Shown: positions 8,015 to 18,112, counted from the stretch's first letter. The stretch: DNA of 64,000 bases from Gemmatimonadota bacterium (GCA_009841115.1 VXML01000034.1:206821-270820), one strand, 5' to 3'. A program made the numbers and translations. Notes: a model not told the origin generated them from the letters alone.

Positions 8015-10237
8015 ATGCCCATCACCCGCCCCATAGACACCCTAGTCCTCGGCGGCGGCATGGCCGGCACCTTTGCCGCGCTCGCCGCCAAAACGCCCGC
8101 TACCACCGTTGCCATTGTCGAGCCAGCCAATGTCTTGGGAGGCCAAGGCACGGCCGGGGGCGTCGCTGGTTTTTGCGGCGACAGCCAGCGCGTCAACGCC
8201 CCTTTTGCCCACCTCGTCGAGACCTTGGCCCAGCACGAGCTCATCGCCGAGTACGACCCACTCGCCGACCGCCGCGCGTACGACTTGGAATTGTGCGCCT
8301 TCTTTTTACAGGAAATGGTCGCCTCAGCCGGCGTCGAGATCCTCTTCCACGCCCGCGCCTTAGCAGCACAGCGCGTCGATGGGCACATCGCCTTGGTCGA
8401 GGTTGCCTGCGCCTCTGACCGCATCGAGTTCCAGCCCGGCATGGTCGTCGATGCCACTGGTGACTGCGCCCTAGCCCACGCGGCCGGGTTTGCAACCATC
8501 CACGAGGGGGCCAACAAACAACTGCCCATGAGCCTTTACTTTGTGCTGTGGGACACCGGCCGACCCGTCACCCCCTTCCTGCCGCCGGGCTGCCCGACTT
8601 GGGACGACGACGAGTCCCTGCCCATGACCACCTTGCACGTGTTCCCCTCCGGCAAGGTCGAAGTCAAGATGAAGGTCGTGGGGTTTGACGCGGCCGATGG
8701 CCAGAGCCTGTCCCGCGCCGAACTACATGCGCGGCGGCAGATGATGGGCCTGATTTACTACTTGCAGACTAAGGGCTATCGCGGCACCCGGCTCAACACC
8801 CATGTCCTCGCCTCGGTCTCCCGGCACATCGGCGCTCGCGAGGGACGGCGCATTGTCGGCGAATATCTCCTGACCGAGGAGGACGTCACCCATGCCAGCA
8901 CGTTCCCCGACGCCGTGGCAGTGGGCACCTACCATCTCGACTACCACTGGCCCGACCGCGTCGAGCGCGCCGGTACGGGCATTACCACCATGGTCGAGCC
9001 ATATCACATCCCACTGCGCAGTCTAGTGCCCAAAGGAGCCGCTAATCTTCTAGTGGCCGGGCGCTCGGCCTCGGGCGACCAAATGGCCATGAGTTCCTTC
9101 CGCATCCAAGCGACCTGCGCCCAGATGGGCTTTGCTGCCGGCACGGCGGCGCGAGTCTGCCAGCACGAGGGGCGCGACTTGCAGGATGCGCCCCTCGCCG
9201 CAATCCAGCAAGCCATTGAGGCCGGCGGCCAGTCGCTCAACCTGTCCGCCTACGGCGACTACCTGCGCCACTTAATCCACATCCGCGAGCACCTCTTTGC
9301 CGACGACCGGCCCTTCGCCCAGTGCCACGCCTCAACCTTGGTGCAGCTCAAAAACGGCGCGTTTCTCGCCGCGTGGTTTGGCGGCACCGGCGAGGGCCAA
9401 GCGGATGTTGGGATCTGGGGAGCCGAACGCCGGCATGGGCGTTGGTCGGCTTCGCGCTGCTTGGCCAAGGTGCGTGACTGCGCCCACTGGAATCCAGTAC
9501 TCCACGCCGGCAGCGACGGCTGCGTCTATCTGTTCTTCAAGGTGGGCGAGCAGATAGCCGATTGGGAAACTTGGGTGGTGGAATCGACCGACGACGGCCA
9601 AACTTGGACCGAGCCGCGGGCACTAGTGCCGGGTGACCGAGGTGGGCGCGGGCCAGTCAAAAACAAGCTCCTCGTGCTCGCCGACGGCACGTGGCTGGCC
9701 GGGGCCTCGCTGGAAAAGGAGGGATGGGAGGTCTTTGTCGATCGCAGCGCGGACCGAGGGGCAACTTGGCAGGCCAGCGATCTCATAGCACGCGACCGCT
9801 CGCTATTTACCGGCCGCGGCGCGATCCAACCGGCGCTTTGGGAATCGGCTCCGGGGCAGGTGCACATGCTGGTCCGCAGCACCTGCGGGCGGATCGGTCG
9901 CAGCGACTCAGCGGACGGGGGACGGACTTGGTCGCCGCTCTATCCAACGGACCTGCCCAACAACAACAGCGGCCTCGACGCAGCCCGCCTCCACGACGGC
10001 ACCCTCGCCCTCGTCTGCAACCCAGTGGAACGCACCCGCAGCCCGCTCTCGATCCTACTCTCAACAGACAATGGTCAGACATGGCCGCGCCGCTTGGACT
10101 TAGAAACCGCCGACGGCGAGTACTCCTATCCGGCGATCATCCCCACCCAAGTCGGCATGGCCATTACCTATACGTGGAGGCGCGAGCGGATCGCCTTCTG
10201 GCACGGGTCGGTGGAACAAGTGCCTAATACCGACTAG
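8015..10237 (+). CDS. FAD-dependent oxidoreductase fused to a sialidase-like beta-propeller
   Basis: 740 aa, no signal peptide. Residues 6-415 are an FAD_oxidored (PF12831-type) domain: TLVLGGGMAGTFAALAA, VLGGQGTAGGVAGF, VVDATGDCALAHAAGF, and the late FAD segment LLVAGRSASGDQMAMSSFR. From about 425 it switches to a BNR_2 sialidase-like propeller: HASTLVQLKNGAFLAAWFGG plus four Asp-boxes (STDDGQTW, SADRGATW, SADGGRTW, STDNGQTW). The first family oxidises or dehydrates small hydroxylated substrates. The second binds or cleaves sialic-acid-like glycans, although secreted members are usual. The fusion suggests a two-step attack on one glycan. Catalytic sialidase residues were not verified. No clear ribosome site is seen before the ATG. 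Confidence 0.85.
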   Translation: MPITRPIDTLVLGGGMAGTFAALAAKTPATTVAIVEPANVLGGQGTAGGVAGFCGDSQRVNAPFAHLVETLAQHELIAEYDPLADRRAYDLELCAFFLQEMVASAGVEILFHARALAAQRVDGHIALVEVACASDRIEFQPGMVVDATGDCALAHAAGFATIHEGANKQLPMSLYFVLWDTGRPVTPFLPPGCPTWDDDESLPMTTLHVFPSGKVEVKMKVVGFDAADGQSLSRAELHARRQMMGLIYYLQTKGYRGTRLNTHVLASVSRHIGAREGRRIVGEYLLTEEDVTHASTFPDAVAVGTYHLDYHWPDRVERAGTGITTMVEPYHIPLRSLVPKGAANLLVAGRSASGDQMAMSSFRIQATCAQMGFAAGTAARVCQHEGRDLQDAPLAAIQQAIEAGGQSLNLSAYGDYLRHLIHIREHLFADDRPFAQCHASTLVQLKNGAFLAAWFGGTGEGQADVGIWGAERRHGRWSASRCLAKVRDCAHWNPVLHAGSDGCVYLFFKVGEQIADWETWVVESTDDGQTWTEPRALVPGDRGGRGPVKNKLLVLADGTWLAGASLEKEGWEVFVDRSADRGATWQASDLIARDRSLFTGRGAIQPALWESAPGQVHMLVRSTCGRIGRSDSADGGRTWSPLYPTDLPNNNSGLDAARLHDGTLALVCNPVERTRSPLSILLSTDNGQTWPRRLDLETADGEYSYPAIIPTQVGMAITYTWRRERIAFWHGSVEQVPNTD

Positions 10238-10394
10238 CATTATGCTGCATGTCGGCGATTTTCGTATGGTCCTAGGAGCTAGAGCACTGGCCGTGCTTAG
10301 TACATTTGGATTGGGGCTGGCGGCTCGGTGTGACTGTTGATGGTCAAGGGACGAGGCCGGGTTGTTGCCACAGTTACAATTTTAGTAAATGGTA

Positions 10395-10658
10395 CTAGCC
10401 GCTAAATGCCTTAAACGCCAGCCCTGCAATGGCTAAGATCGTCGTGATCTGCAGCGGTATCACCCAGTGGTAGAGCCGGTCAATTTTGCCTTCGAGCACC
10501 TCGCGGGTCGCGTCAATTTTGGCGTCATTGGCGTCGATCTTGGTCTCGATGCGTCCCAAGCGGACATCGATTTGCTCGACAATGCCCTCTAGCCGGGCGA
10601 TGCGCCCTTCGTGGTCTAATAGGTGCGGACGCTCCGGCGACGGATGGGATTCACTCAT
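10395..10658 (-). CDS. small coiled-coil protein with C-terminal membrane anchor
   Basis: 87 aa behind a good GGAGG site. Residues 16-63 are a heptad-rich coiled coil (ARLEGIVEQIDVRLGRIETK, then DANDAKIDATREVLEGKIDR). Residues 66-84 form one hydrophobic helix (WVIPLQITTILAIAGLAFKA). This resembles short tail-anchored coiled-coil proteins such as haemolysin-XhlA or DUF1640-type sequences, whose role is mostly unknown. The flanking gaps (10238-10394 and 10659-10901) hold no convincing gene. Confidence 0.65.
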   Translation of the reverse strand: MSESHPSPERPHLLDHEGRIARLEGIVEQIDVRLGRIETKIDANDAKIDATREVLEGKIDRLYHWVIPLQITTILAIAGLAFKAFSG

Positions 10659-10901
10659 TATCCAACCTCCGGTTTGCTAAACAATATAATACAACAGCGA
10701 GAAAAACCTCCGCACCGGATATTGCAAGATCCATGCCACGGCGGCCGGGTAGCGGAGAGACCAAGGTCGTGCGGGGTGAAACTGTATCGGGCACGACCCA
10801 TCCATGAGACCTTTTAGGGACGGGACCAACCCTTTCCAACAAACCAACCAGCCCCCTCTGTGCCGGAATTTTCCGACGTGGCAAGGGGTGTTTCGACATG
10901 A

Positions 10902-11969
10902 CTACCTATCTCCGGGCTGCATGTCCTCGCCGCGCAGCAGGAAGGCGCGGATGTCGTAGCGGCCCGGCCTCTCTACTGGCAAGTCCCCCGCCTTGATCAT
11001 CACTTCCAGCGGCGAAGCCATCGTCCGCAGGGGCAGCGCAGTCACCTCGTGTAGCCGCGCCGACTCGTACGTAGCCATGATGATCTCCACTGCCGCCCGG
11101 CCGTTTTCCGCTTGGCCGCGATGCTCGACCTTGCCTTCTATCCACTCCACGATCTCGCGCTGCTGCCCAATGCTGGGATCCTCGCCTTCGCCCGGACGCT
11201 CCTCCCAAGTGCCAGTCTTGCTGTTGAGCAGCCGCACCTTGCTCTCGTCGAGCTCAATGATGCCCTCCGACCCGTAGAAGATCCCGCCTTGGTGATTCGG
11301 GCCGGCCAACTCCTGCAAAAGCTGGCCAATGGCCCCGTTGTCGAATTGCACGATGCACAGGCTGCGATCTTCAATGGGGATGTCGCGCTCAAAGCGCTCA
11401 GTCTTGCGCTCGATATTGCCCATCACCCACACGGCCTGCGGATCGCCCATCACATAGCGCATCATGTCCAACAGGTGCGAGCAATCGTTGAGCAAGCCCT
11501 GGCCGCCGCGCGCATTGACCTGCCGCACCTCGCCGATGGCCCCTTCTGCCACCAGTTTCTTGGCCAAAGTCCACGCCGGATTGAAGCGGCGCTGATGGGC
11601 AATCGCCAGCTTGACGCGGTTGCGCCGGGCGGCGATCAGCATATCGTCGCAATCGCCCAAACTAGTCGCCATGGGCTTTTCGCACAGCACGGCTTTGGGC
11701 TTGCGCGCACAGGCGGCAATCGTCATCGGCGCGTGCAGCTTGTGCCAAGTGCACACCGAGACAATGTCGAGCGCCTCCTCGTCGAGCATTTGGCGAACAT
11801 CCTCATAGCGTTGGGCGATCCCATGCCGCTCGCCGAAATCCTCCCGCGCCGCAGCCACCGGATCGGCCAGCGCCACCACCTCGACTTGGTCCACTCCGTT
11901 CCAGCCTTGCACGTGGTAGTTGGCGATGCTGCCACAGCCGATAATGCCCACTCGATACTTCTCTGCCAT
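10902..11969 (-). CDS. Gfo/Idh/MocA family oxidoreductase (2)
   Basis: 355 aa. The Rossmann motif is VGIIGCGSIANYHVQGW and the CEKPM signature is near residue 96. There is a Lys-His pair in the active-site strand (CTWHKLHAPMT) and a C-terminal domain with NARGGQGLLNDCSHLLDMM. AAGGAAG precedes the ATG. It ends a minus-strand cluster with an acetyl-xylan-esterase-like hydrolase (38 bp upstream) and a DUF6785 membrane protein. This fits catabolism of a deacetylated sugar by NAD-dependent oxidation at the ring. Confidence 0.92.
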   Translation of the reverse strand: MAEKYRVGIIGCGSIANYHVQGWNGVDQVEVVALADPVAAAREDFGERHGIAQRYEDVRQMLDEEALDIVSVCTWHKLHAPMTIAACARKPKAVLCEKPMATSLGDCDDMLIAARRNRVKLAIAHQRRFNPAWTLAKKLVAEGAIGEVRQVNARGGQGLLNDCSHLLDMMRYVMGDPQAVWVMGNIERKTERFERDIPIEDRSLCIVQFDNGAIGQLLQELAGPNHQGGIFYGSEGIIELDESKVRLLNSKTGTWEERPGEGEDPSIGQQREIVEWIEGKVEHRGQAENGRAAVEIIMATYESARLHEVTALPLRTMASPLEVMIKAGDLPVERPGRYDIRAFLLRGEDMQPGDR

Positions 11970-12007
11970 GTCGTCTTCCTTTGTTGGAGGTTAGTATTCG
12001 CGCTAGG

Positions 12008-13906
12008 CTAGTTGATCCACTCGACAATCGCATCCTCGCTCATCCCCTCAGCCTCAACCACGAGCTGCTTTCCCTTACCCGCCGCGCGGTAGCATCGCCT
12101 AGCGACGCGCTCCGGGAAATAATCTCCTGTCCCATGTACCAACAGCCGCCCCGGCGCACACAACGCCAGCGCCGTCCGCACATCGCCCAACGCGCGAATC
12201 CCCGGCGCAAAAAGCGCTCCGCTCCACGCTTCGTCATCTCCTAAATCTCGACCACCCCAGTCCACTGCGGTGCTGCCGACGCCACTAGCCAGCGCCCGCG
12301 CAAATAGGCTCCAGATGCCGGCTTCGCCCTGACCGACGAGGTGGCGCTTGCCCACGCGCAGGTGCTGGTCCAGATAGGCCAGGCCCGTGAGGATGTCCTG
12401 CACCCGGCAAGCCAGCGTCGCCTGATTGTAAGTGTGGTACAGGGGATCCATCTCGTCGTGTCCTTCCCTCTCTGTCCCATCAGTCAGAAAAGGAGCGACG
12501 ATCAGCACAGCCCCACCCGCCTGCAGCAGCCCCTGCGCCAGCGCACCCGGCTCATCACCGTCCCAATTCGCATCGGCAATCAGCGTCGCCGGCACCTTGC
12601 CTTGGGGACCACGCGGAAGAAAAAACATCGCGCGCACCCGCTCCCCGCAGCCCACGCGCCCCAAGACCAAATCCTCAGCCATATAGCCTTCCTCCCGCCG
12701 AAATCCCAAGCTCTCGACCGCTACTTGAGGCGTGGCATCCACTCCGAGCAGACTCGCCAGCGCCGGGCGAGTCTCCCACTGGAAGCGCCGAATGCGGGCC
12801 GATGCCAACCGCGTGGCCAAGCGCTTCTCGCTACGAGCGATCACGGCGTCAAAGACACCTTGCGAGTCGAGTGCATAGGCCGGTTTTTTGCGCCCGCTGA
12901 ACACCAGCAAATCCTCGTCCCGCTCCACGGTAAACGGCTGTTCGGCTACCTTCCCTTGCCCGCCGAGCAGGTGGCGCTTGAAAAACGCGTACACTGCCTC
13001 GCGGCTCGGCTGGTTGTAGTTGTGCGGGGCATCTATCTGCACTTCGCTCACCTTGTTTTGTGCCCCGTAGAGGCCGTAGACCGCGCGCACCGCCGGGAAC
13101 TCGACCTCCGGCGTGTTCGCCGTCCAATCGCCAGTACACGACACCATCAACAAGGGCCTCGGCGCCATGCAGCTCGCGATTTCTACGTTGTTGATGTCCA
13201 GCCGCAAGTGGCCCTGATTCTCGCAGCGACAGCCTCCCTGCATAAAGGCCGAGACCATATTGACGGGAGCCGCCGCTTTGATCCGCTCGTCAACCGCCAT
13301 CAGCAAAAAGGTCTGCGTCCCCCCACCGGACGCGCCCGTGCAGCCCATGCGCTCGGCATCTACATCCGCCAGCGAGGCGAGGAAGTCAACCACTCGAATG
13401 CTGTTCCACAATTGCAAACTCAACGCGCCAATCCCCCACAGGGCCTCGCGCCGCCCCCCAATCTCCCGATGCACGAACTGGTCGCTGTCATTGTACCCAA
13501 CCATGTCGTACGAAAAGGCCACCATGCCCTGCCGCGCAAAGTTGATGCAGCGCCCAGCAATCGACCCCAGCTCGGTATTTTCGAGACGCCCGCGCCCCCA
13601 GTGGCCGTGCGGACAAGCAATCCCCGGAAAAGGCCCCTCGCCCAGCGGCCGGTACAAATTGCCGCAGACGAAAAAGCCGGGCAGGCTCTCAAAAAAGACC
13701 TTTTCCACCGCATAGCCCTCCCGCTCAATCCGCCCAAAGACCTGCGCCTTGAGCGGCGTCTTCGTCGGCAGCGGCCACAATCCCGCGCAGACGAGAATGT
13801 GCCGGCGGATCGCCGCGGCCCGCTGCTCCCACTCCGCCAGTGTCCGATAGCGGCGCAAGGCCCACGGCGTACTAACGTGTTTGGCCGCGCCTAGCCGTGT
13901 ATCCAT
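12008..13906 (-). CDS. alpha/beta hydrolase, acetyl xylan esterase-like
   Basis: 632 aa. The nucleophile elbow is CTGASGGGTQTFLL (Ser in GxSGGG). The oxyanion/lid segment reads GPFPGIACPHGHWGRGR, and the acid/His region is VSCTGDWTANTP then DAPHNYNQPSREAVYAFF. This pattern is common in planctomycete/Latescibacterota acetyl xylan esterase-like proteins (Abhydrolase_7/AXE1 region). The second half (about residues 350-632) carries a further hydrolase-like domain with FFLPRGPQGKVPATLI and HLVGQGEAGIWSL. No export signal, so it probably removes ester groups from imported glycosides. Strong AAAGGAG before ATG. Middle gene of a three-gene operon. Confidence 0.8.
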   Translation of the reverse strand: MDTRLGAAKHVSTPWALRRYRTLAEWEQRAAAIRRHILVCAGLWPLPTKTPLKAQVFGRIEREGYAVEKVFFESLPGFFVCGNLYRPLGEGPFPGIACPHGHWGRGRLENTELGSIAGRCINFARQGMVAFSYDMVGYNDSDQFVHREIGGRREALWGIGALSLQLWNSIRVVDFLASLADVDAERMGCTGASGGGTQTFLLMAVDERIKAAAPVNMVSAFMQGGCRCENQGHLRLDINNVEIASCMAPRPLLMVSCTGDWTANTPEVEFPAVRAVYGLYGAQNKVSEVQIDAPHNYNQPSREAVYAFFKRHLLGGQGKVAEQPFTVERDEDLLVFSGRKKPAYALDSQGVFDAVIARSEKRLATRLASARIRRFQWETRPALASLLGVDATPQVAVESLGFRREEGYMAEDLVLGRVGCGERVRAMFFLPRGPQGKVPATLIADANWDGDEPGALAQGLLQAGGAVLIVAPFLTDGTEREGHDEMDPLYHTYNQATLACRVQDILTGLAYLDQHLRVGKRHLVGQGEAGIWSLFARALASGVGSTAVDWGGRDLGDDEAWSGALFAPGIRALGDVRTALALCAPGRLLVHGTGDYFPERVARRCYRAAGKGKQLVVEAEGMSEDAIVEWIN

Positions 13907-14003
13907 TTCCGAACTCCTTTCTGTTGGGAGAGGTAGGGTGCCACTGATAGCTCCTCTTCATTAATTAGCTGCCGCTCAGGAGAGCTTTTGCATTGGACCG
14001 TTT

Positions 14004-15950
14004 TCACACCCAGTAGAGCCCGTGCCCCTGTGCGCCCGTGATCAGGTCGACGATCAGCCAGAAAGCGATAACGGCGAATTGACCGAGGATAAGTCCGAGA
14101 AAAAAAGGCCGCACGGCCTTGAGCACCCGGGGGCCGCCGTAGCGCGTCAGCACGGCCTTGAACAGCCACACTAAAAAGACACTGAACCAGATGTGGCGGG
14201 TCAGCATCATCTGCGAGACGGCAAAGCCTATGGGATGGATGGGGAAGGTCAGCAGATGACTGCGGATCCAGTAGAGGGCGGTCATGACTGCCCCGCCCAA
14301 AGCCATCAGGCCCAAGCCGCTGTAATCTGGTCCGGCCGGATCGCGCAGATAACTGGCCGCAAAGTCAACGGTATAGCGGGGGCCGTTGAGAAAGAACCAA
14401 GTATTGGCGTTGTTGGCACCGCTCTCGTAGGCGTAGTACAGGGTCGTCCACACCGATACGCCCAGACTCAAGACCACTGCCAGTATCATGCTGCCCAGGA
14501 CCAAGCCTTTGTTGCGGATCGATTCGGTCAGCTTGAGGCCGTTGGCCGCCGCAGCCATGACAAAGGTGCGCACATCGCTCATCCACACCTGGCCGAAGGT
14601 AAGCACGCCTATGGTGCCGGGGGCACCCAGCACCTGGGTACCGAAAAAACTGCGGACCACCGTGGGGGTGATCAATTGAGCTCGGGTGGCGGCCAAGCCC
14701 GATTCGCAGAGAATGCGGGTGATGCCCAGAAAGGTGAGCGAAGCCATCAGCACAAAAGTAAGGGCGGCCCACCAAGGCACCCCAATGGCAATAAACCATC
14801 CGGTCATCAGCGCCAAGCCCAGAAACAGTTGCAGATAAACGGCCCTGGCCGAAAAGTCGGCACCAGAGGCAGTTTCCGGACGCAGGGCCGCCTTCCAGCT
14901 CTGCCGCAGGTGCCGACGGGCGATCCACAGGGTGTGGCCCACCAAGGCCATGAGGGCACCGAACTGGACGAAGGCCATGATCGGGCCGCCATCGCTCTGC
15001 GTGTAGATATCGACGTCGAGGGTGCGGGTGAGGCCGATAACGCTGAAATAGCCTTTGATTATGTAGCCCAGCAAATAGAAAAACCAGACGCTGAGCGCCA
15101 CTTCCTGGTGAATGAGGTAGGCAAAGCCCATCATGGGGAAACTGAGATTGATGGTCAGGTTCTCCATGCCGTGGAAAACGGGTACGCTGGTGTTGAGGAC
15201 GATGCGGGGGAAGAAGTGGAAGTAGGCGTTGAGGCCGTTGAGCGAAGTGACGACGAAGGGGACGGCAAAGCCGCTCCACATCACCGGATTGCGAAAAAAG
15301 GAATTGAGCGCGCGACCAGGCTCCTGGGTGCCCATCACCAGGGGCAGTTGGGCCAAGGGATAGGCCAAGCGCTCGTATTCGATCCACTGGCGGCGGAAGA
15401 GAATGGCCAGCGCGATCATGACCATGTACAGGCCCAACAAGACTGGCAGCCAGTTCAGCAGGGGGCGGATCCAGGCCATCCAAGGAATGGGCTGGTCGCG
15501 GGCAATGCCCTCGTAAAAGCCGCGTATGACGTCCTCGCCTTGGGGCACCAACCAGTGCGGCACAAAAGGATGAATGAGTTCGGCCCATTGGTTTTCAGGG
15601 GAGGCCATATAGGAAATCGCCGGCAGGATGGGAATCAGGTACAGGGTCAGCCCCATGGTACATATAGAACAGGAAATGGCCGCCATCACATAGGCAATGG
15701 CCAGTTCCCCTGAAGACAGGGCTAGGTAGGGAAGGAAACGGCGCAGCAGACCATTGACGAACAGGGCGAGGAAAAACAGCAGGAAAACTGCGGCCGCGGT
15801 GGTAAAGTCAATAGTCAGGTAGGAACCGCGCACCACCAAGCTATTATAAGGCCCCCAAAAAGCGACTAGAACGCTCAAGGCCGTCCCCGCGGACAAAGCC
15901 CAGAGAGGACGGACGGGAGCCGGGGTCAATGGATGGGGGTTGGCGACCAC
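14004..15950 (-). CDS. DUF6785/DUF6784-type polytopic membrane protein
   Basis: 648 aa, GTG start with a weak upstream site. About 12-14 hydrophobic segments, the first at WALSAGTALSVLVAFWGPYN and others at IDFTTAAAVFLLFFLALFVN, LPVLLGLYMVMIALAILF and WWAALTFVLMASLTFLGITR. The polar loop YERLAYPLAQLPL and the GYIIKGYF segment fit the DUF6785 family, often found beside sugar dehydrogenases and esterases in uncultured bacteria. The resemblance to OPT-type transporters suggests solute transport, but the function is not established. First gene of the operon leading into the esterase and Gfo/Idh dehydrogenase. Confidence 0.75.
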   Translation of the reverse strand: MVANPHPLTPAPVRPLWALSAGTALSVLVAFWGPYNSLVVRGSYLTIDFTTAAAVFLLFFLALFVNGLLRRFLPYLALSSGELAIAYVMAAISCSICTMGLTLYLIPILPAISYMASPENQWAELIHPFVPHWLVPQGEDVIRGFYEGIARDQPIPWMAWIRPLLNWLPVLLGLYMVMIALAILFRRQWIEYERLAYPLAQLPLVMGTQEPGRALNSFFRNPVMWSGFAVPFVVTSLNGLNAYFHFFPRIVLNTSVPVFHGMENLTINLSFPMMGFAYLIHQEVALSVWFFYLLGYIIKGYFSVIGLTRTLDVDIYTQSDGGPIMAFVQFGALMALVGHTLWIARRHLRQSWKAALRPETASGADFSARAVYLQLFLGLALMTGWFIAIGVPWWAALTFVLMASLTFLGITRILCESGLAATRAQLITPTVVRSFFGTQVLGAPGTIGVLTFGQVWMSDVRTFVMAAAANGLKLTESIRNKGLVLGSMILAVVLSLGVSVWTTLYYAYESGANNANTWFFLNGPRYTVDFAASYLRDPAGPDYSGLGLMALGGAVMTALYWIRSHLLTFPIHPIGFAVSQMMLTRHIWFSVFLVWLFKAVLTRYGGPRVLKAVRPFFLGLILGQFAVIAFWLIVDLITGAQGHGLYWV

Positions 15951-16222
15951 GACTCTACCAATTTGAACGTCTTGTGCATACCATAGATATATCTAAGCAA
16001 AAAATTAGGGCAAGAGGAAGGTAGCAAAAGAGGGGCCGGGAGGTTAAGAAGTTTCTAAAAATTCCTAGTGTCCTTCCCAGCAGGAAAAGTTGGTTGGAGG
16101 GTAATTACGCCCTATTTTGAGGGCGAGCAGGATGCCGATGTGATTCAACTCGGGGGAACAATGCAATTCGTCCAATTGACTCACGAACAGCGCCCTAAGC
16201 TACATTTGCGGAGTGAACGTCG

Positions 16223-18103
16223 ATGAAAGCAGCGCCACTCCTTTCCCTATTCTGGATTTTTTCTTCGGCGGTCGGTTTTTGGGCCGATCCAGCCTCGGGT
16301 CTGACCATTTACCGGTTCGGCGGTGAAGATCAGCCCAAACCGCCTGAGGAAGGCCATGCCGGAGTGGACTTCAGACAATTGAGCTGGATGGATTTCGATG
16401 CAGAACCTCATGGGGCAGCCATTGACTTGGACGTGGATAGCACCGGTATCCAGCCTCTCAAACGCAATCCAGACTTTAACATAGCACCCGGAATCAAAGA
16501 AAAAGGGGGCGAGTATTTAAGAGCCGATGTGAACGCAGCGGTGTGGGATGGGGATACAGGTACTTTCTGGCTGGCGGAACAGTATCTGTGCGCCAAACAC
16601 CGCAGCGGCTCCGGGGCCTGCATCGATGTTTTCGGGCGGGCGGGCACGGCCAATATCTTCCTAGGCGGTCTCTACAACATCGACCGACTTCGGGTGATAT
16701 CCGGGTTTACTGACCCGGGCCGCACCGTGGGCATCCTCCGCGTCCACATCGGCCCGCTACCCATAGTCAACTACGGCATCGTTCCGCCGAAATCGCCCTG
16801 GATTGTCGAAGTGCGAGACAACCGGGAGCAAATCCTCGACATTCCCATCCCACCGCACGAGCCAGTAGAGTTTGTCCAGGTCTCCTTGGCCGAGCACAAC
16901 ACGGACTGGGAAGTGAACGAAATAGAAGTCTATGCCAAGGGATTCGTCAAACAGGCCGCCTATATTTCCGATGTCATTGATTTCGAGCGGCCCATGGCCT
17001 GGGGAGATCTGCGCTGGTCCGGGGTACAGGATCCCGGAGCCCAGGTCCTCATCCAGACCCGCAGCGGCCTAGACGACGATGCGGACGTGTTCTGGCGCTT
17101 CACCGGCCGCGGCGGCAAAATCGAGGTGAGTCGCGACGGCTACGACGATCTCAAACGCGACGAAAAAGCCGGCATCACCCACGATCTCGACCACTGGACC
17201 TTTTGGTCGGCCCCCTACGACTTTGCCGACAGCAGCGGCACGCCAGTAGTATCGGCGAGTCCTAGACGCTATTTCCAGTTCAAGATCGACTTTCTGCCCC
17301 GTGAAGACGCCGGCGGCCGGGTAGGCTTCGTGGAGTTGCGCGCCTCCGAGCCCGTGGCGACAAACCTAGTGGGCGAGGTCTGGCCGGTCGAAGCAAGAGT
17401 AGGACAACAGTCGTCCTTCACCTATGCGTTGCGGCCAACGATTCACCCGGGCGATATCGGCTTTGACCGACTGGAAATTGAGACCTCTTCAATCATCAGC
17501 GCGGTGGAGGCCGTGCGCATTGGCGACGTGCCCGTGGCCTTTGCGGTGGAAGCCGAGGAGCCGCATCGGCTGGCAGTCAGTTTCCCACGCCTTGAGGAGC
17601 GAGATTCGGGAACGCTGGTCGAGGTCGATTTTGCAGCACAGGTGCTGCGCTACGGAGCAATCTTTGCAGCGCAGGTGTCGGACAGCGACCGGCCTTTGGA
17701 GGTGCCGCAGGGAGTCAATGCGGGGGACGCTACGGCCAAATACGAGGGCAATCGGGTGTCGGTGGTCACCGCCGCGCAGGAGCAGAGGCTGTTGCAGGTG
17801 CGAGTCGAGCCGACCATTTTCACGCCCAACGGCGATGGCCGCAACGACGAGATAGGCATCCGCTACAACATATTGGAGATTACGGGCCGTGCGCAGGTGA
17901 CGGTAGAAGTGTGGGATTTGTCAGGTCGCCGGGTGCAGCAGGTGTATGCGGGCGCGGATGGGATCGGCGAGTACGAGCGGACGTGGAACGGTCGGGACGA
18001 GGCCGGCAGCTTGGTGCCACCGGGGATTTACCTATATCGAGTTTTGGTCGCTGCCGACCGAGAAAAGGTCGAAAAAACCGGCGTCGTGTATGCCACGTAC
18101 TGA
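16223..18103 (+). CDS. secreted protein with discoidin-like region and C-terminal FlgD-like domain (paralog A)
   Basis: 626 aa. The N-terminal signal peptide is MKAAPLLSLFWIFSSAVGFW. Residues about 95-250 resemble a galactose-binding/discoidin-type fold (NAAVWDGDTGTFWLAEQ, then LYNIDRLRVISGF). A middle beta-rich region reads EVWPVEARVGQQSSFTYALR. The last 85 residues are a FlgD-Ig-like domain opening EPTIFTPNGDGRNDEIGI and closing NGRDEAGSLVPPGIYLYRVL, with the chain ending in Tyr. The same layout recurs in the proteins at 39997 and 48163. A GGAG site lies 11 bases before ATG. The upstream 270 bp shows no gene. The role is probably cell-surface, with the FlgD-like tail acting as a sorting or anchoring module (inference). 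Confidence 0.8.
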   Translation: MKAAPLLSLFWIFSSAVGFWADPASGLTIYRFGGEDQPKPPEEGHAGVDFRQLSWMDFDAEPHGAAIDLDVDSTGIQPLKRNPDFNIAPGIKEKGGEYLRADVNAAVWDGDTGTFWLAEQYLCAKHRSGSGACIDVFGRAGTANIFLGGLYNIDRLRVISGFTDPGRTVGILRVHIGPLPIVNYGIVPPKSPWIVEVRDNREQILDIPIPPHEPVEFVQVSLAEHNTDWEVNEIEVYAKGFVKQAAYISDVIDFERPMAWGDLRWSGVQDPGAQVLIQTRSGLDDDADVFWRFTGRGGKIEVSRDGYDDLKRDEKAGITHDLDHWTFWSAPYDFADSSGTPVVSASPRRYFQFKIDFLPREDAGGRVGFVELRASEPVATNLVGEVWPVEARVGQQSSFTYALRPTIHPGDIGFDRLEIETSSIISAVEAVRIGDVPVAFAVEAEEPHRLAVSFPRLEERDSGTLVEVDFAAQVLRYGAIFAAQVSDSDRPLEVPQGVNAGDATAKYEGNRVSVVTAAQEQRLLQVRVEPTIFTPNGDGRNDEIGIRYNILEITGRAQVTVEVWDLSGRRVQQVYAGADGIGEYERTWNGRDEAGSLVPPGIYLYRVLVAADREKVEKTGVVYATY

Positions 18104-18112
18104 AAATTGACT

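Noticed and set aside
10651-10899. 82-aa minus-strand frame before the second Gfo/Idh gene's end
   Set aside because: No ribosome site, overlaps the start of the small coiled-coil gene, and its sequence looks random.
12341-13894. 517-aa plus-strand frame opposite the esterase
   Set aside because: Antisense shadow. The minus-strand frame has the nucleophile elbow, a strong ribosome site and operon context.
14193-15713. 506-aa hydrophilic frame opposite the DUF6785 membrane protein
   Set aside because: Gly/His/Gln-rich antisense of a membrane protein gene; no ribosome site or known motif.
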